A stretch of DNA of 64,000 bases, from the NCBI GenBank assembly GCA_023954815.1, contig JAGSHB010000006.1, positions 1 through 64,000 of the forward strand. The letters run 5' to 3'. Numbering within the stretch: position 1 is the stretch's first letter; each line of letters opens with the position of its first letter. The notes below the pieces were generated by a model that saw only the letters and a program-made list of their open reading frames with translations, did no database searches and was not told the origin of the DNA. Position numbers and translations under genes: made by a program. The DNA is from Myxococcales bacterium. Its GTDB lineage: Bacteria > Myxococcota_A > UBA9042. Positions 24,693 through 33,230 of the stretch are shown piece by piece.

Positions 24693-27194
24693 ATGAAGGG
24701 TGTACACTGCGGTCTTCGAACCGCATCTATCGTTGGATCCATGGTGCTGATGGCGCTGTCGAGCGCTGCATTTGCATCAACCCCGGCAGCTACTGTCATT
24801 GAGGGTGCGCTGACATCTACGGGCGGCGGTGCCGCGGCGGACGGCACCTACGACATGACATTCAAAATCTATGCGGGGGCCTCGGGCGGCAGCGCGATTT
24901 GGTCGGAAGGGCCACTGAAGGTTGTCGTCTCGAAGGGGCAGTTTAGATGGGCCTTGGGCAGTAAGACGCCACTCAACATTTCGAAGCTGCACGCGACGAA
25001 GACGCCCCACCTCAGCATCAAGATCGGCGCCGATCCGGAGCTTGCCCGTCGGCCGCTCCGCAGCGTGATCTTCGCGCTCCATGCGGGTTCAGCCGACAAG
25101 CTCATGTGCACGGGCTGCGTGAGTGGTGGGCAGATTGCCAACGGCTCCATCGCCGCATCCAAGGTCGGCTTCACCTATGCAGGCTCAACCACGAAGGGCG
25201 GCCCTGCCAAAGACCTCGCATGCACGGGCTGCGTGTCCGTCAAAGAGATGAAGTTCGACGGCGGCATCAACCTTGGCGGCTTCAGCCTCAAGGCGAAGAA
25301 CGGCACGTTCACCGGCGGCATCGCCGCGGCAACGGTCACCGCCACGACCTTCCTGGGCGACGGTAGCAAGCTCACGGGCATCAAGATCCCGTCGGGCGAG
25401 TGCAAAACCAAGGGCTACGTGGTCAAGGGTATCAACCCAGACGGCAGCCTCAAATGCGTCAAGGCCATGGATCCAAGCGCGCTGCCAAAAGACGGCCTCA
25501 ACGAGATCAGCAACAACCTGCTGAGCAACCAGTTCACAGACACCATTCATGCCACGCAGAAGATGGTGCCGATTCCAGACAACACCGGCAGCGACGGGGT
25601 AAGCACGATCGCCTTCCCCAACATCGGCATCGCGCAGACGTTCTCCATGAGCGTGCACTTTGAAAACACAGACCTGTCGAAGGTCGCGGCGGTGGTGTTG
25701 CCCCACAACGACAAGAAGGTGGGCTGGACCCTGTGCGACCCATGCGGCACCAAATCGCAGAAGATCTACAAGAAGACGTTCACGCCGACTGCAAAGCCCA
25801 AGAGCGGCGACATCGCAAAGATGATCGGCACGAACATCCAGGGGCTATGGACACTGAAGGTGACGGACACCAGCTTCTGCCAGCCGCAGATTCAGTCCGA
25901 TCTCAAGTGGTGCAAGGTGGCGACGAAGTCCGATGGTTGGATCGCGACGTGGAGCATCAAAATTCAGACGCTGAGCAATCAGAAGATCAACGCAACCGGT
26001 AACGTGCACGTCGCTGGCGAGCTAAAAGGCAAGGACAATGGCCACGGTACGACGAGCGGGCCGCTGAAGATCGGCTCGGACTTGAGCGTGGCTGGCAATA
26101 TCAACCTCGGTGGTCAGGTCAAAGTCGGCAATCACGCGCTGAGCAACACGATTGCCCATGGTCGTGGCGCGTACAGCGTCGTCTACTTGCTTCGTTCGCC
26201 CACATACTGCCCCAAAGGCTTCAATCTCCAGAAGTTCGATGACCTTCGCGGACCGAATAACTACGTGTACGTGCACATCACCAAGGGCGGCGTCTCCATC
26301 GGCGGCACCAACGGTCAGTCCTACGGCGGCACGCAGCAATACACTCGTATTCCGCGCAACACCTCCTGGAACAACTACTTCTGCTGGAAGACCTTCGAGT
26401 CTCCAGCGGACAACGCGTACACGTCGGTCATCGTCAACAACGGCACGACCTCGGCGAGCACCTGCCCGACGGGCTACTACTACATCCCCTCCATTGAGAC
26501 GCGGGGTAGCGGCGATGAGACCTACCTGACCATGTCTCAGAACGGCATGTGGATGGGCTACCAGAACAGCTGGAGCTACGGCGCCAATAGCTACCAACTC
26601 CGGGGCGGCTACCTCCGCCGTCAATGGGACGACAGCCAGACCAAAGGCGCATGCGTACGGCACTTCGGCGTCAACGACGGCAGCGAGTTTGAAGCGGGTG
26701 CGTTCCCGATCTTCATGCTGATGCGCAACAACAGTCAGTGCCCGAAGGGCTTTCACCAGCGCACGTCTAAGCAGATGTCGAGCAGCAATGGCCACAACTA
26801 CATGTCGTTTATCGGCGCAGGCCATGTGGCCGGCACGTACAACGGCTGGGGTCATGGCGGCGCCAAGTACTTTTACATGAGCCCCCATCAGAACAACTAC
26901 AAGGTCATGTGCTTCAAGATGCTGCCCCGTCGTGGTGCGCCGTCCGTGGAGACCTACACAAGCCACTACAACACCGGCGCCTGCCTAAAGGGATTCAAGC
27001 AGTTCAGCCTCGACAACCTGCGGCGCGCCGACAGCAGCACCGCCCACATGTACAAGACGGACCACGCCATGGTCATCGGCGGGCTGACTGGCGTTACCAA
27101 CCCCACCGACAACGCGGACGGTTGGCACTACCACTACTGGTCGAGCTACCAGAAGAAGCTGTGCATGCGCCTGCACAACGTCAGCTGGCCGTAG
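24693..27194 (+). CDS. Secreted P-domain protein with four C-terminal Cys-Pro-x-Gly repeats
   Basis: 833 residues from an ATG at 24693 (MKGVHCGLRTASIVGSM), with GGAGG upstream. The signal peptide likely cleaves after AAFA. Residues ~35-150 form a beta-rich N-domain. It is followed by two CTGCV motifs and a FLGDGSKLTGIK segment, the kind seen in fibre-like and surface proteins. Residues ~289-430 resemble a P/Homo B domain (PIPDNTGSDG, then GLWTLKVTDT and WIATWSIKI), a beta-sandwich usually attached to secreted proteases; no protease domain is present here. From ~495 to the end are four ~80-residue repeats, each with C-[PL]-x-G-[FY] near its start and C-[WVFM]-[KR] near its end. Likely secreted or surface-exposed. 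Function unknown. Confidence 0.75.
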   Translation: MKGVHCGLRTASIVGSMVLMALSSAAFASTPAATVIEGALTSTGGGAAADGTYDMTFKIYAGASGGSAIWSEGPLKVVVSKGQFRWALGSKTPLNISKLHATKTPHLSIKIGADPELARRPLRSVIFALHAGSADKLMCTGCVSGGQIANGSIAASKVGFTYAGSTTKGGPAKDLACTGCVSVKEMKFDGGINLGGFSLKAKNGTFTGGIAAATVTATTFLGDGSKLTGIKIPSGECKTKGYVVKGINPDGSLKCVKAMDPSALPKDGLNEISNNLLSNQFTDTIHATQKMVPIPDNTGSDGVSTIAFPNIGIAQTFSMSVHFENTDLSKVAAVVLPHNDKKVGWTLCDPCGTKSQKIYKKTFTPTAKPKSGDIAKMIGTNIQGLWTLKVTDTSFCQPQIQSDLKWCKVATKSDGWIATWSIKIQTLSNQKINATGNVHVAGELKGKDNGHGTTSGPLKIGSDLSVAGNINLGGQVKVGNHALSNTIAHGRGAYSVVYLLRSPTYCPKGFNLQKFDDLRGPNNYVYVHITKGGVSIGGTNGQSYGGTQQYTRIPRNTSWNNYFCWKTFESPADNAYTSVIVNNGTTSASTCPTGYYYIPSIETRGSGDETYLTMSQNGMWMGYQNSWSYGANSYQLRGGYLRRQWDDSQTKGACVRHFGVNDGSEFEAGAFPIFMLMRNNSQCPKGFHQRTSKQMSSSNGHNYMSFIGAGHVAGTYNGWGHGGAKYFYMSPHQNNYKVMCFKMLPRRGAPSVETYTSHYNTGACLKGFKQFSLDNLRRADSSTAHMYKTDHAMVIGGLTGVTNPTDNADGWHYHYWSSYQKKLCMRLHNVSWP
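26170..27191 (+). repeat. Four ~80-residue Cys-Pro-x-Gly protein repeats
   Basis: The repeats open at YCPKGFNLQ, TCPTGYYYI, QCPKGFHQR and ACLKGFKQF and close at FCWKTF, ACVRHF, MCFKML and LCMRLH. Each has exactly two Cys, probably one disulfide. The interiors are rich in Tyr, Trp, Gly and Asn. I do not recognise a named family. Confidence 0.7.
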
Positions 27195-27383
27195 TACCCA
27201 TTCAACTAGATTTTGACTGCTTGGCAAGCGCGATCTGACTGCGTCCTGTCCGTCCAGCATCTTCTTGAAAACCATGTAGGTTGTCAGCGAGATGCCAAAC
27301 GAACAGGACTTGCACCTCACACTCCTGAACCGGGCAAAACCAGCTTGAAAAGGTACTAGCCGCAACAGAGCGAAAACGTTCGT

Positions 27384-27429
27384 GCATCCCCGCCCCGAGG
27401 TTGACTCGCGGCGGGGATGCGTCGTTTTT
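27384..27429 (+). terminator. Intrinsic terminator between convergent genes
   Basis: GCATCCCCGCC (27384-27394) pairs perfectly with GGCGGGGATGC (27410-27420), an 11-bp GC-rich stem with a 15-base loop, and TTTTT follows at 27425-27429. It lies about 190 bases after the P-domain gene and 40 bases from the stop of the convergent hydrolase gene. A short run of T on the opposite strand could make it act both ways. Confidence 0.8.
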
Positions 27430-27469
27430 GGACGTTGAAGGACGGGCCGCTGTCTGATGGCCCCGTGAG

Positions 27470-28423
27470 CTAGGCGCTCGTGAGGAAACGGCGAAGGGCG
27501 CGGGCGGCGCGGGCGGGCTGCTCCAACACCAGGGCGTGACCGCTGCTCTCGAAGAGCTCCAGCTCAGCGTGCGGCAACGTGTCGGCCATCCAGCGCCCTG
27601 CCCCGGGATAGATCGAGCGGCCACCGTAGAGCAGCAGAATCGGCTTGGTGAGTTGACGAACTTCGTGGCGCCAATCCTGCTGCAGCATGTCGTCGGCGAG
27701 ACGCAGCGTGGCGTCAGGCACGTGGCGCAGCCCCGTCAACATGGACGGTGACAGCAGGAGCTTCATGCCGAGGCGCTCATCGGACCGCCACAGGCCGCGC
27801 AGCCAGGCGTTAGCGAGCTTTCGTGGTTGCGCGGCGATCTCCGCACGGGCAGCCGCGATGTCGGCTGCCGCGGCCTCGCCGAAGAGCCCATGGGGCCAAT
27901 CTGGCCCAGAGGCGATGCACGGGCTCTGGTCGATGAAGACGAAGCGCACAAAGCTGGCGTCACCTGTGAGGCGCAGGGTCTCGAAGATGGTCTGGGCGCC
28001 CATGCTCAACCCCACTACGTCGGCGCCGCTCGGAGCGTGGGCATTGAGCACCGCCAACAGGTCCTCGGCGAGTGTCTGCATCAACGCTGGCGTTCCGAAG
28101 TCGTCGGACTGCCCGTGGCCGCGCGCGTCGTACAGAATGACGGGGCGTTTGTCCGCCACCGCCTGAGCCAACGGCCGCATGGCTGCGTGGTCACCACAGA
28201 ATCCGTGCAAGAACACGACCGGCCGGCCTGTGGTCGTGCCGCCGATCCACGTTGCGATGCGCGTGCCGTCGGGCATATCCGTTGTCGTGCGCTGATAGCG
28301 CCCGCGTGCCCCGAGGAGCCCGGCGCCAAATCGGGCAGCACCTACGGCAATGGCCGGTCTGATGAACCGACGTAGGCCGCGAGGACTGTGTGAGGGAGCT
28401 GCGTTGGATTCGAGAGTCGCCAT
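27470..28423 (-). CDS. Alpha/beta-fold hydrolase
   Basis: 317 residues. It has the alpha/beta hydrolase core: oxyanion-hole HGF (residues 73-75), the strand-helix YDARGHGQSD, the nucleophile elbow GLSMG (Ser 140) and a catalytic His in SSGHAL (~296). The place where the acid residue usually follows strand 6 reads LLLYGGRSIYPG, with no Asp, so the acid may be supplied elsewhere. The N-terminal ~45 residues are basic and contain a hydrophobic patch (RPAIAVGAARFGAGLLG), perhaps a membrane anchor. Members of this broad family act on esters, epoxides or haloaliphatics; the substrate cannot be told. The gene ends in front of the terminator at 27384-27429. Confidence 0.82.
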   Translation of the reverse strand: MATLESNAAPSHSPRGLRRFIRPAIAVGAARFGAGLLGARGRYQRTTTDMPDGTRIATWIGGTTTGRPVVFLHGFCGDHAAMRPLAQAVADKRPVILYDARGHGQSDDFGTPALMQTLAEDLLAVLNAHAPSGADVVGLSMGAQTIFETLRLTGDASFVRFVFIDQSPCIASGPDWPHGLFGEAAAADIAAARAEIAAQPRKLANAWLRGLWRSDERLGMKLLLSPSMLTGLRHVPDATLRLADDMLQQDWRHEVRQLTKPILLLYGGRSIYPGAGRWMADTLPHAELELFESSGHALVLEQPARAARALRRFLTSA

Positions 28424-28505
28424 GGCCGGACCTTAGCGGCTTCCGGTGATGTTGTTAACTCGGCCGATACGGTCGGTGGGCGCGCAGCCGACACGTAGCA
28501 CGCGT

Positions 28506-29468
28506 TCACGTGGACAACCGGCGCACCAACGGCGCATCCCGACGACGAGCGACGAGCTCGGCTGCCGCCTCAGCCCATGTGGGATGTTCAAAGCTGAAGC
28601 CAACAGCCCCCAACCGTGCCGGTACGACTCGGCGGCTCTTGAGCAGCAGCTCCGTGTCCGTGCGCAGCAAGAACGCACCGATCTCAGCCATCCACCGTGT
28701 CGCTGCAAGTCCGACGGGCTGACCGCAAGCGCTCCTGAGGGCGGCCATCAACTCTCTTTGCGGCAGCGGACTCGGGGCGGCGAGATTCACCGCTCCGGCG
28801 ATGTCATCCCGCTCGACCAACAGGGCAACCGCCCGCACAAAGTCGTGTTCATGAATCCATGACACCCATTGCTGACCGCCACCGATGGGCCCGCCAAGTC
28901 CCATCCGAGTCAACAGCAGCAGCATGTCGAAGATCCCGCCGCGATCGGGGCTCATCACCATGGCCGAGCGCAGCGCGACCTTGCGGGTGTGCGGGGTGTG
29001 CGCTTCGGCGAGGGTCTGCTCCCACGCTTGTGCGATGTCGATGCTCTTTTTCCAGTAGGCAGGCACGTCGGGCTCGGAGCCGCCAATCACGCCGGTCAGT
29101 TCGTCGTTTGGCGCATCGAAGCGGTGTGCGTAGATGGTGGCGGTGCTCATCTGTAGCCAGACGGCCGGCGGCGATACGCACTGGGCGATGGCTTCTCCCA
29201 CAACACGCGTCGACAGCACGCGCGAGTCCATCATCTGAGTCAGATTCTCCGCCGTGTAGCGACAGTTCACACTGCGACCGGCCAAATTGATGACCACGTC
29301 TGCGCCATCCAGCTCCTTGGCCCACGGGCCGAGGGTCTCGCCGTCCCACTGCACGACGTCGGACTGGACGCGGCGCCCAATCACGACGACCTCGTGACCA
29401 CGAGCACGCAACCCGCGCTGCAGCACGGTCCCTACCTGACCAGTGCCGCCTGGTACAACAACTTTCAT
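28506..29468 (-). CDS. TIGR01777-type NAD-dependent epimerase/dehydratase family protein
   Basis: 320 residues. The ATG at 29468 has AAGGAGG 6 bases upstream and opens with the nucleotide-binding strand MKVVVPGGTGQVG (GxxGxxG at ~7-13). The following sequence (VVINLAGRSVNCRYT, then STRVVGEAI and MSTATIYAH) follows the TIGR01777/YfcH-like branch of the extended short-chain dehydrogenases rather than classical sugar epimerases. It is cytoplasmic. In many bacteria such genes sit in light- or stress-induced clusters with photolyases; no photolyase is in this window. An AT-rich palindrome lies 64 bases upstream. Substrate unknown. Confidence 0.82.
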   Translation of the reverse strand: MKVVVPGGTGQVGTVLQRGLRARGHEVVVIGRRVQSDVVQWDGETLGPWAKELDGADVVINLAGRSVNCRYTAENLTQMMDSRVLSTRVVGEAIAQCVSPPAVWLQMSTATIYAHRFDAPNDELTGVIGGSEPDVPAYWKKSIDIAQAWEQTLAEAHTPHTRKVALRSAMVMSPDRGGIFDMLLLLTRMGLGGPIGGGQQWVSWIHEHDFVRAVALLVERDDIAGAVNLAAPSPLPQRELMAALRSACGQPVGLAATRWMAEIGAFLLRTDTELLLKSRRVVPARLGAVGFSFEHPTWAEAAAELVARRRDAPLVRRLST

Positions 29469-29829
29469 CGCGAACCTCCTTGTCGTTTCCGCCTTCATCG
29501 CACCTCTGCACAGAGACTCTCACAATAAGCATAAACATGTTTAGTTTATTCCAACCAACTTCTGGTTGAGGTAGATTCGACGGCGATAAGCGCTGGAAGG
29601 CCGCCCCACGGCCGGTCATTGTTCGGGCCACCTAATATGCCTTCGAGCATCTGTGGCGGCCCTGGAGGGTCTTGGCGGCCCTAGAACGGCCAAATCGTCA
29701 CGAAATTTGCTCAAATTGTCGGCCGCGGAGTGGCGCCACCAAAGGTCGACTCAAGCACCTCGGGATGCTATTGGTGGGTCATATGTGAACCTTCGCAATC
29801 CGCACCCAACTCGCCCCACAGGAGCGACC
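29469..29829. other. Divergent intergenic region with AT-rich island
   Basis: 361 bases between the epimerase (minus) and the Asp-box lipoprotein (plus). The only notable feature is the AT-rich stretch at 29521-29552, which holds the palindrome listed separately. The rest is unremarkable and has no credible gene. Confidence 0.45.
29532..29543. promoter_or_regulatory. Perfect 12-bp palindrome, candidate operator for the epimerase gene
   Basis: TAAACATGTTTA is a perfect palindrome inside an AT-rich island of otherwise GC-rich DNA, 64 bases upstream of the epimerase start. The position fits a repressor or activator site. No regulator gene is adjacent, so the binding protein is unknown. Confidence 0.4.
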
Positions 29830-31362
29830 ATGCCCACGTTGACACTCCGCCGGCTCCCCCTCGTGTCGCTCATCGCCCTGCTCTGCTTCGGCGGATGCAG
29901 CGACACATCCACCGATGCGCCCGCTGGCACCAGCGACTCTGGAGCAGTAGGCGACGTAGTGCTCTTTGATGCCGGATCTTCAAGCGATGACACCGGGCCG
30001 AGCCATGACGCCGGTGAGACGGACACGACCACAACTGACGCCGGGGCGCTAGACGCCATATCGGCTGATGTGGCGACGACCGACACAGAAACCGTCGATG
30101 CCGGTACGCCAGACGCGGGAACGCCGGATTCAGGGACGCCAGATGCAGGGACGCCGGATGCAGGGACGCCGGATGCAGGGACGCCAGATGCAGGGACGCC
30201 AGATGCAGGTGGAATGACTTACGGTGCGTTCACACTCCAGAGCTGCAAGAAGTTCGTCAACAAGAACACGGACGGCACGGTCAATCCCTTCATCAGCCCT
30301 GCGCGCAACAATCAATTCTACGTGAGCTGGGTGCAAAAGAGCGGCGACCTGATGCTGAACTGGGAGGCCCCCGGTAGTTGTAAGACTGAAAAGGGACCGA
30401 TGCAGGTCAACAAGACCAAGGGCGACGTCTACTATTGGGGCGGGATCGCTGTGGTCTCGGACACCGCTGGCAATTTCTACGCTGTGTGGGAATCGAAGAC
30501 GAAGAATGCCGACATTTCCATCGCCTGGTCCACCTCCGGCAAGGACTTCAGCGCGCCCATGGAGGTCGTGAGCACCAGCACAAATGGCCAAGATCCCGCG
30601 CTACTCGTCGTCAGTCCAGGTGTGGTGCACGCGGCGTGGCGAGGCCATCACCCAACCAAGAAACAGTATGACCCGTACTTCGCGACCAACGTGGACCTGT
30701 TTAAGAACAAGCCGTTTGGCAAGGGCGTGCCGCTGCAAGACGATGCCGCGCAAGACGACCAAGTGGCGATTGCGAGAGATAGCAAGGGCAACCTGTACTA
30801 CGCATGGCAGAGCCACGATGGCGACATGTTTGCGGCGAAGTCGACCGATGGCGGCAAGACGTGGACCAAGCCGGTGCAGGTCAACGACGTGAAAGAAAAG
30901 GCCAACGTGGGCAAAGGCACTTTCTTGGTAGTCACCCCCGACGACCGCGTGGTGCTGATGTGGTCGGATACGCGCAAGAAGAAGTCCGGCAATGAAAACG
31001 ACGTCTTCGCAGACTCGAGCGCCGACGGCCTGACCTGGGGTAAGGATGTGCAGGTCAACGACAACGACGCCCGGTATCAGCAAGATCCGTCGATGGCAGT
31101 CGGCACCGGAGCGAAGTGCAAGGGCGCCATCTACGCGGTCTGGCAGGATTTTCGCCACAAGAAGAGCTACGACGTGTACGCCGCGCGCTCGATCGATGGC
31201 GGGCTGACGTGGAGCAAGAATGAGGCGATTGCGAAAGACTTGGCTGAAGACGAGATGAACCCGGCCATCGCAGTGGACAAGGGATGCGTTATCGGGGTGG
31301 CTTGGCGCGACTCGACGAAGAACAAGAACTTCGACATCGGGCTGCAGTTCTTGACCTGGTAG
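29830..31362 (+). CDS. Lipoprotein with GTPDA stalk and Asp-box beta-propeller
   Basis: 510 residues. The ATG at 29830 (MPTLTLRRLPLVSLIALL) is preceded by AGGAGC. The lipobox is FGGC followed by SDT. A Thr/Asp/Ala-rich stalk ends in seven GTPDA/GTPDS units encoded by a 15-bp tandem repeat. The remaining ~370 residues carry several Asp-box motifs (STDGGKTW, SSADGLTW, SIDGGLTW) spaced as in six-bladed sialidase-like propellers, with exposed alternations such as FAAKS, FADSS and YAARS. Catalytic residues of true sialidases (Arg triad, Tyr/Glu pair) cannot be confirmed. It is better called a propeller-fold surface lipoprotein than a neuraminidase. It stands alone and converges on the Rieske gene. 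Confidence 0.8.
   Translation: MPTLTLRRLPLVSLIALLCFGGCSDTSTDAPAGTSDSGAVGDVVLFDAGSSSDDTGPSHDAGETDTTTTDAGALDAISADVATTDTETVDAGTPDAGTPDSGTPDAGTPDAGTPDAGTPDAGTPDAGGMTYGAFTLQSCKKFVNKNTDGTVNPFISPARNNQFYVSWVQKSGDLMLNWEAPGSCKTEKGPMQVNKTKGDVYYWGGIAVVSDTAGNFYAVWESKTKNADISIAWSTSGKDFSAPMEVVSTSTNGQDPALLVVSPGVVHAAWRGHHPTKKQYDPYFATNVDLFKNKPFGKGVPLQDDAAQDDQVAIARDSKGNLYYAWQSHDGDMFAAKSTDGGKTWTKPVQVNDVKEKANVGKGTFLVVTPDDRVVLMWSDTRKKKSGNENDVFADSSADGLTWGKDVQVNDNDARYQQDPSMAVGTGAKCKGAIYAVWQDFRHKKSYDVYAARSIDGGLTWSKNEAIAKDLAEDEMNPAIAVDKGCVIGVAWRDSTKNKNFDIGLQFLTW
30103..30207 (+). repeat. 15-bp tandem repeat, seven units, in frame
   Basis: Units of the form GGGACGCC(A/G)GATGCA run from 30103 to 30207 and encode seven GTPDA (one GTPDS) pentapeptides. 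The last five units are nearly identical, so recent expansion by slippage is likely. Unit length is a multiple of three, so copy-number change alters stalk length but not frame. Confidence 0.9.
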
Positions 31363-31390
31363 GGGTCGACCTCACTTGTGGTGCCATCGC

Positions 31391-31421
31391 GTCACAGCGC
31401 CGCAAGGTCACAGCGCCGCAA
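31391..31421. repeat. 15-bp direct repeat between convergent genes
   Basis: GTCACAGCGCCGCAA occurs at 31391-31405 and again at 31407-31421, one base apart, in the 61-base gap between the propeller lipoprotein and the Rieske gene. No hairpin terminator is visible there. Confidence 0.75.
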
Positions 31422-31423
31422 CA

Positions 31424-32527
31424 TCACGCGTCGAGCGCGACTTCCTTGGACCAGGGCTTGTCATCCGGGGCCAGCCGCTCATCGGCTGCGCGCTTGAGTA
31501 GACGCTGAATTTGCGCACCTAGGATATCGATTTCGGTGGAGACGTAGCGTTCGCCGCCCCAATAATCACTGGCCTCACTCTGCTGAATGAGGATCCGGGC
31601 ATCCTGGTTGAAAATCTTCAGGGCGATGGGGGTCAGGAACGGTTTGACGATCCAGCCAGGGATGCGCAGACGAAAGCTGAAGACTGCGAATGCCCGGGTC
31701 AGGTGCGAATCCACCGGCGTCATGATGGACGTCACGAGGAAGTGGTTTTCGTCGCCAAGTTTGTACTCCACCTGGGCGACACAAGGCAGCAAGAAGCGGT
31801 CCCAATGGGATACGAGCCCACCGGATGGCGAGAGCATCCGCCCCACCAACCCCTCCGGCCGCGGCTCACCCAGGTACTCGGCCTGCACGCTGGTGGCGGT
31901 GCGGGTGATGTGTGCCTGGATACGATTCGGCTCGCCGGCGCCGCGAAATAGGCCGCGGTGCAAAAAGGCCGTGTGCGGGACGTCCAGCGCGTTTTCAACC
32001 GTCGCCTGCAAGGTGCCCGGAAAGTCGACGCTGCGGCGCACGGTGGTGTAGCCCGGTTCATCCAACATCGGCAGTCGGAAGGGCTCGCTGGTGGGCGTCT
32101 CGTTGGCGGTGGACCAGACCCACACGAACCCATCGAGCTCCCTGCAGGCGAAACCGGGGGTGCGGCGACTCTCCGCGCCGTGTGTCCGACAGAGTCCGGG
32201 GACTTTGGTGCAGGCGCCGGCCGTATTGAAGCGCCAGCCGTGATAGGCGCACTCCAAGTCCCCATCGACGAGCTTGCCGCCCGACAGGGGCACATTGCGA
32301 TGCGGGCAGCGGTCGAGCAGCGCCCCGGGCACCCCCTCCTTGTTGCGAAACAGCACCATGCGAATGCCCTGCAGCGTGATGCTCTTGGGCTTGCGGCGCA
32401 GGTCGCTTGTGGTGCAAACGGCGAACCACTGGCGAGGAATGTGCACGACCGATGTCACCCCAGATGGCGGGGCTGGATGGGCGGCGGGTGCGAGGGTCTG
32501 AGGCAATTGAGGGGCGGGCTTGTCCAT
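31424..32527 (-). CDS. Rieske [2Fe-2S] non-haem iron oxygenase
   Basis: 367 residues. The Rieske cluster ligands are clear: CPHRN (Cys 74, His 76) and CAYHGW (Cys 93, His 96). The mononuclear iron site is present as ENALDVPHTAFLH, with bridging-type Asp 182 and ligands His 185 and His 190. The layout and length match oxygenase alpha subunits of the group that includes VanA, pheophorbide a oxygenase and cholesterol 7-desaturase types. Such enzymes hydroxylate, demethylate or desaturate ring compounds using electrons from a separate reductase, which is not encoded nearby. No signal peptide; the N-terminal 20 residues are Pro/Ala-rich. Substrate unknown. It is divergent from the small lipoprotein at 32628. 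Confidence 0.88.
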   Translation of the reverse strand: MDKPAPQLPQTLAPAAHPAPPSGVTSVVHIPRQWFAVCTTSDLRRKPKSITLQGIRMVLFRNKEGVPGALLDRCPHRNVPLSGGKLVDGDLECAYHGWRFNTAGACTKVPGLCRTHGAESRRTPGFACRELDGFVWVWSTANETPTSEPFRLPMLDEPGYTTVRRSVDFPGTLQATVENALDVPHTAFLHRGLFRGAGEPNRIQAHITRTATSVQAEYLGEPRPEGLVGRMLSPSGGLVSHWDRFLLPCVAQVEYKLGDENHFLVTSIMTPVDSHLTRAFAVFSFRLRIPGWIVKPFLTPIALKIFNQDARILIQQSEASDYWGGERYVSTEIDILGAQIQRLLKRAADERLAPDDKPWSKEVALDA

Positions 32528-32627
32528 GGCGAGATCCTAGCACGCTTAGCCAAGTGAGAGGGCGCCACGGCTGGGCATTGAGCCCCACCGCGCGATGCGT
32601 AACCCTAGCCAGGACGGAGGACCAGAC

Positions 32628-33215
32628 ATGACCACACCAGCTCAACAGGCGCACGCGATTTGTGGACTGTTCGCGCCGCTTGTCCTGCTCAGTCTCGGAG
32701 GCTGCAAACCAGCGCCGCAGGTGGAGAAGCGCCCGCAGTCGGTCGTTGCAAAGGCATCCCCAAAGAAGGAAGCCGTGGTGAAACCCGATGTAGCAGCTGC
32801 TGCGCCGAGCGCTTCAGCGTGCAAGGAGACCGCCTCTCCATTTGACGTCCACGGCGACGGCACGAAGGCAGGCGTCGTTCGGCATTTCCGTGCGGGCACC
32901 GTCTTTTCTACTGCCGGCGGCGAGGGCGGCACGACCTCACTGAAGCTTGTCGGACTGCGGGACGGCAAGCTTCGTCTTACGCGATTGCGGAAGCCGTGGG
33001 GCGAGACTGACGCCGCGACGGCCGGCGCGAAGCAGGCTCCGATCACGATTGCCGCGGGCGAGGATGGCGCGTTCACGACGGAGCAGACTGGAACGACGGT
33101 GGAGACCGAGGGCAAGAGCGTGGTGCAGCGCGGTGCCTATCGCATCACCGCTGCAGGGGCGGGGTGCTTCAGGGTTGAGTTGACCGCGGACATTCCGCCC
33201 TACGCGGGGGAATGA
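32628..33215 (+). CDS. Small lipoprotein of unknown function
   Basis: 195 residues. The ATG at 32628 (MTTPAQQAHAICGLFAPL) has GGAGG upstream. The signal peptide ends in SLGGC followed by KPA, a lipobox with Lys at +2. A Lys/Ala/Pro-rich linker leads to a ~110-residue domain with alternating hydrophobic strands (VVRHFRAGTVFST, LKLVGLRDGKLRL, RGAYRITAAGAGCFRVEL), probably all beta. Two Cys (in SACKE and GCF) could form a disulfide. No family recognised. Confidence 0.65.
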   Translation: MTTPAQQAHAICGLFAPLVLLSLGGCKPAPQVEKRPQSVVAKASPKKEAVVKPDVAAAAPSASACKETASPFDVHGDGTKAGVVRHFRAGTVFSTAGGEGGTTSLKLVGLRDGKLRLTRLRKPWGETDAATAGAKQAPITIAAGEDGAFTTEQTGTTVETEGKSVVQRGAYRITAAGAGCFRVELTADIPPYAGE

Positions 33216-33230
33216 CGGACCGCGCTGCAG

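Noticed and set aside
29830-31362. True sialidase
   Set aside because: Asp boxes and a propeller pattern are present, but the Arg triad and Tyr/Glu nucleophile pair cannot be identified.
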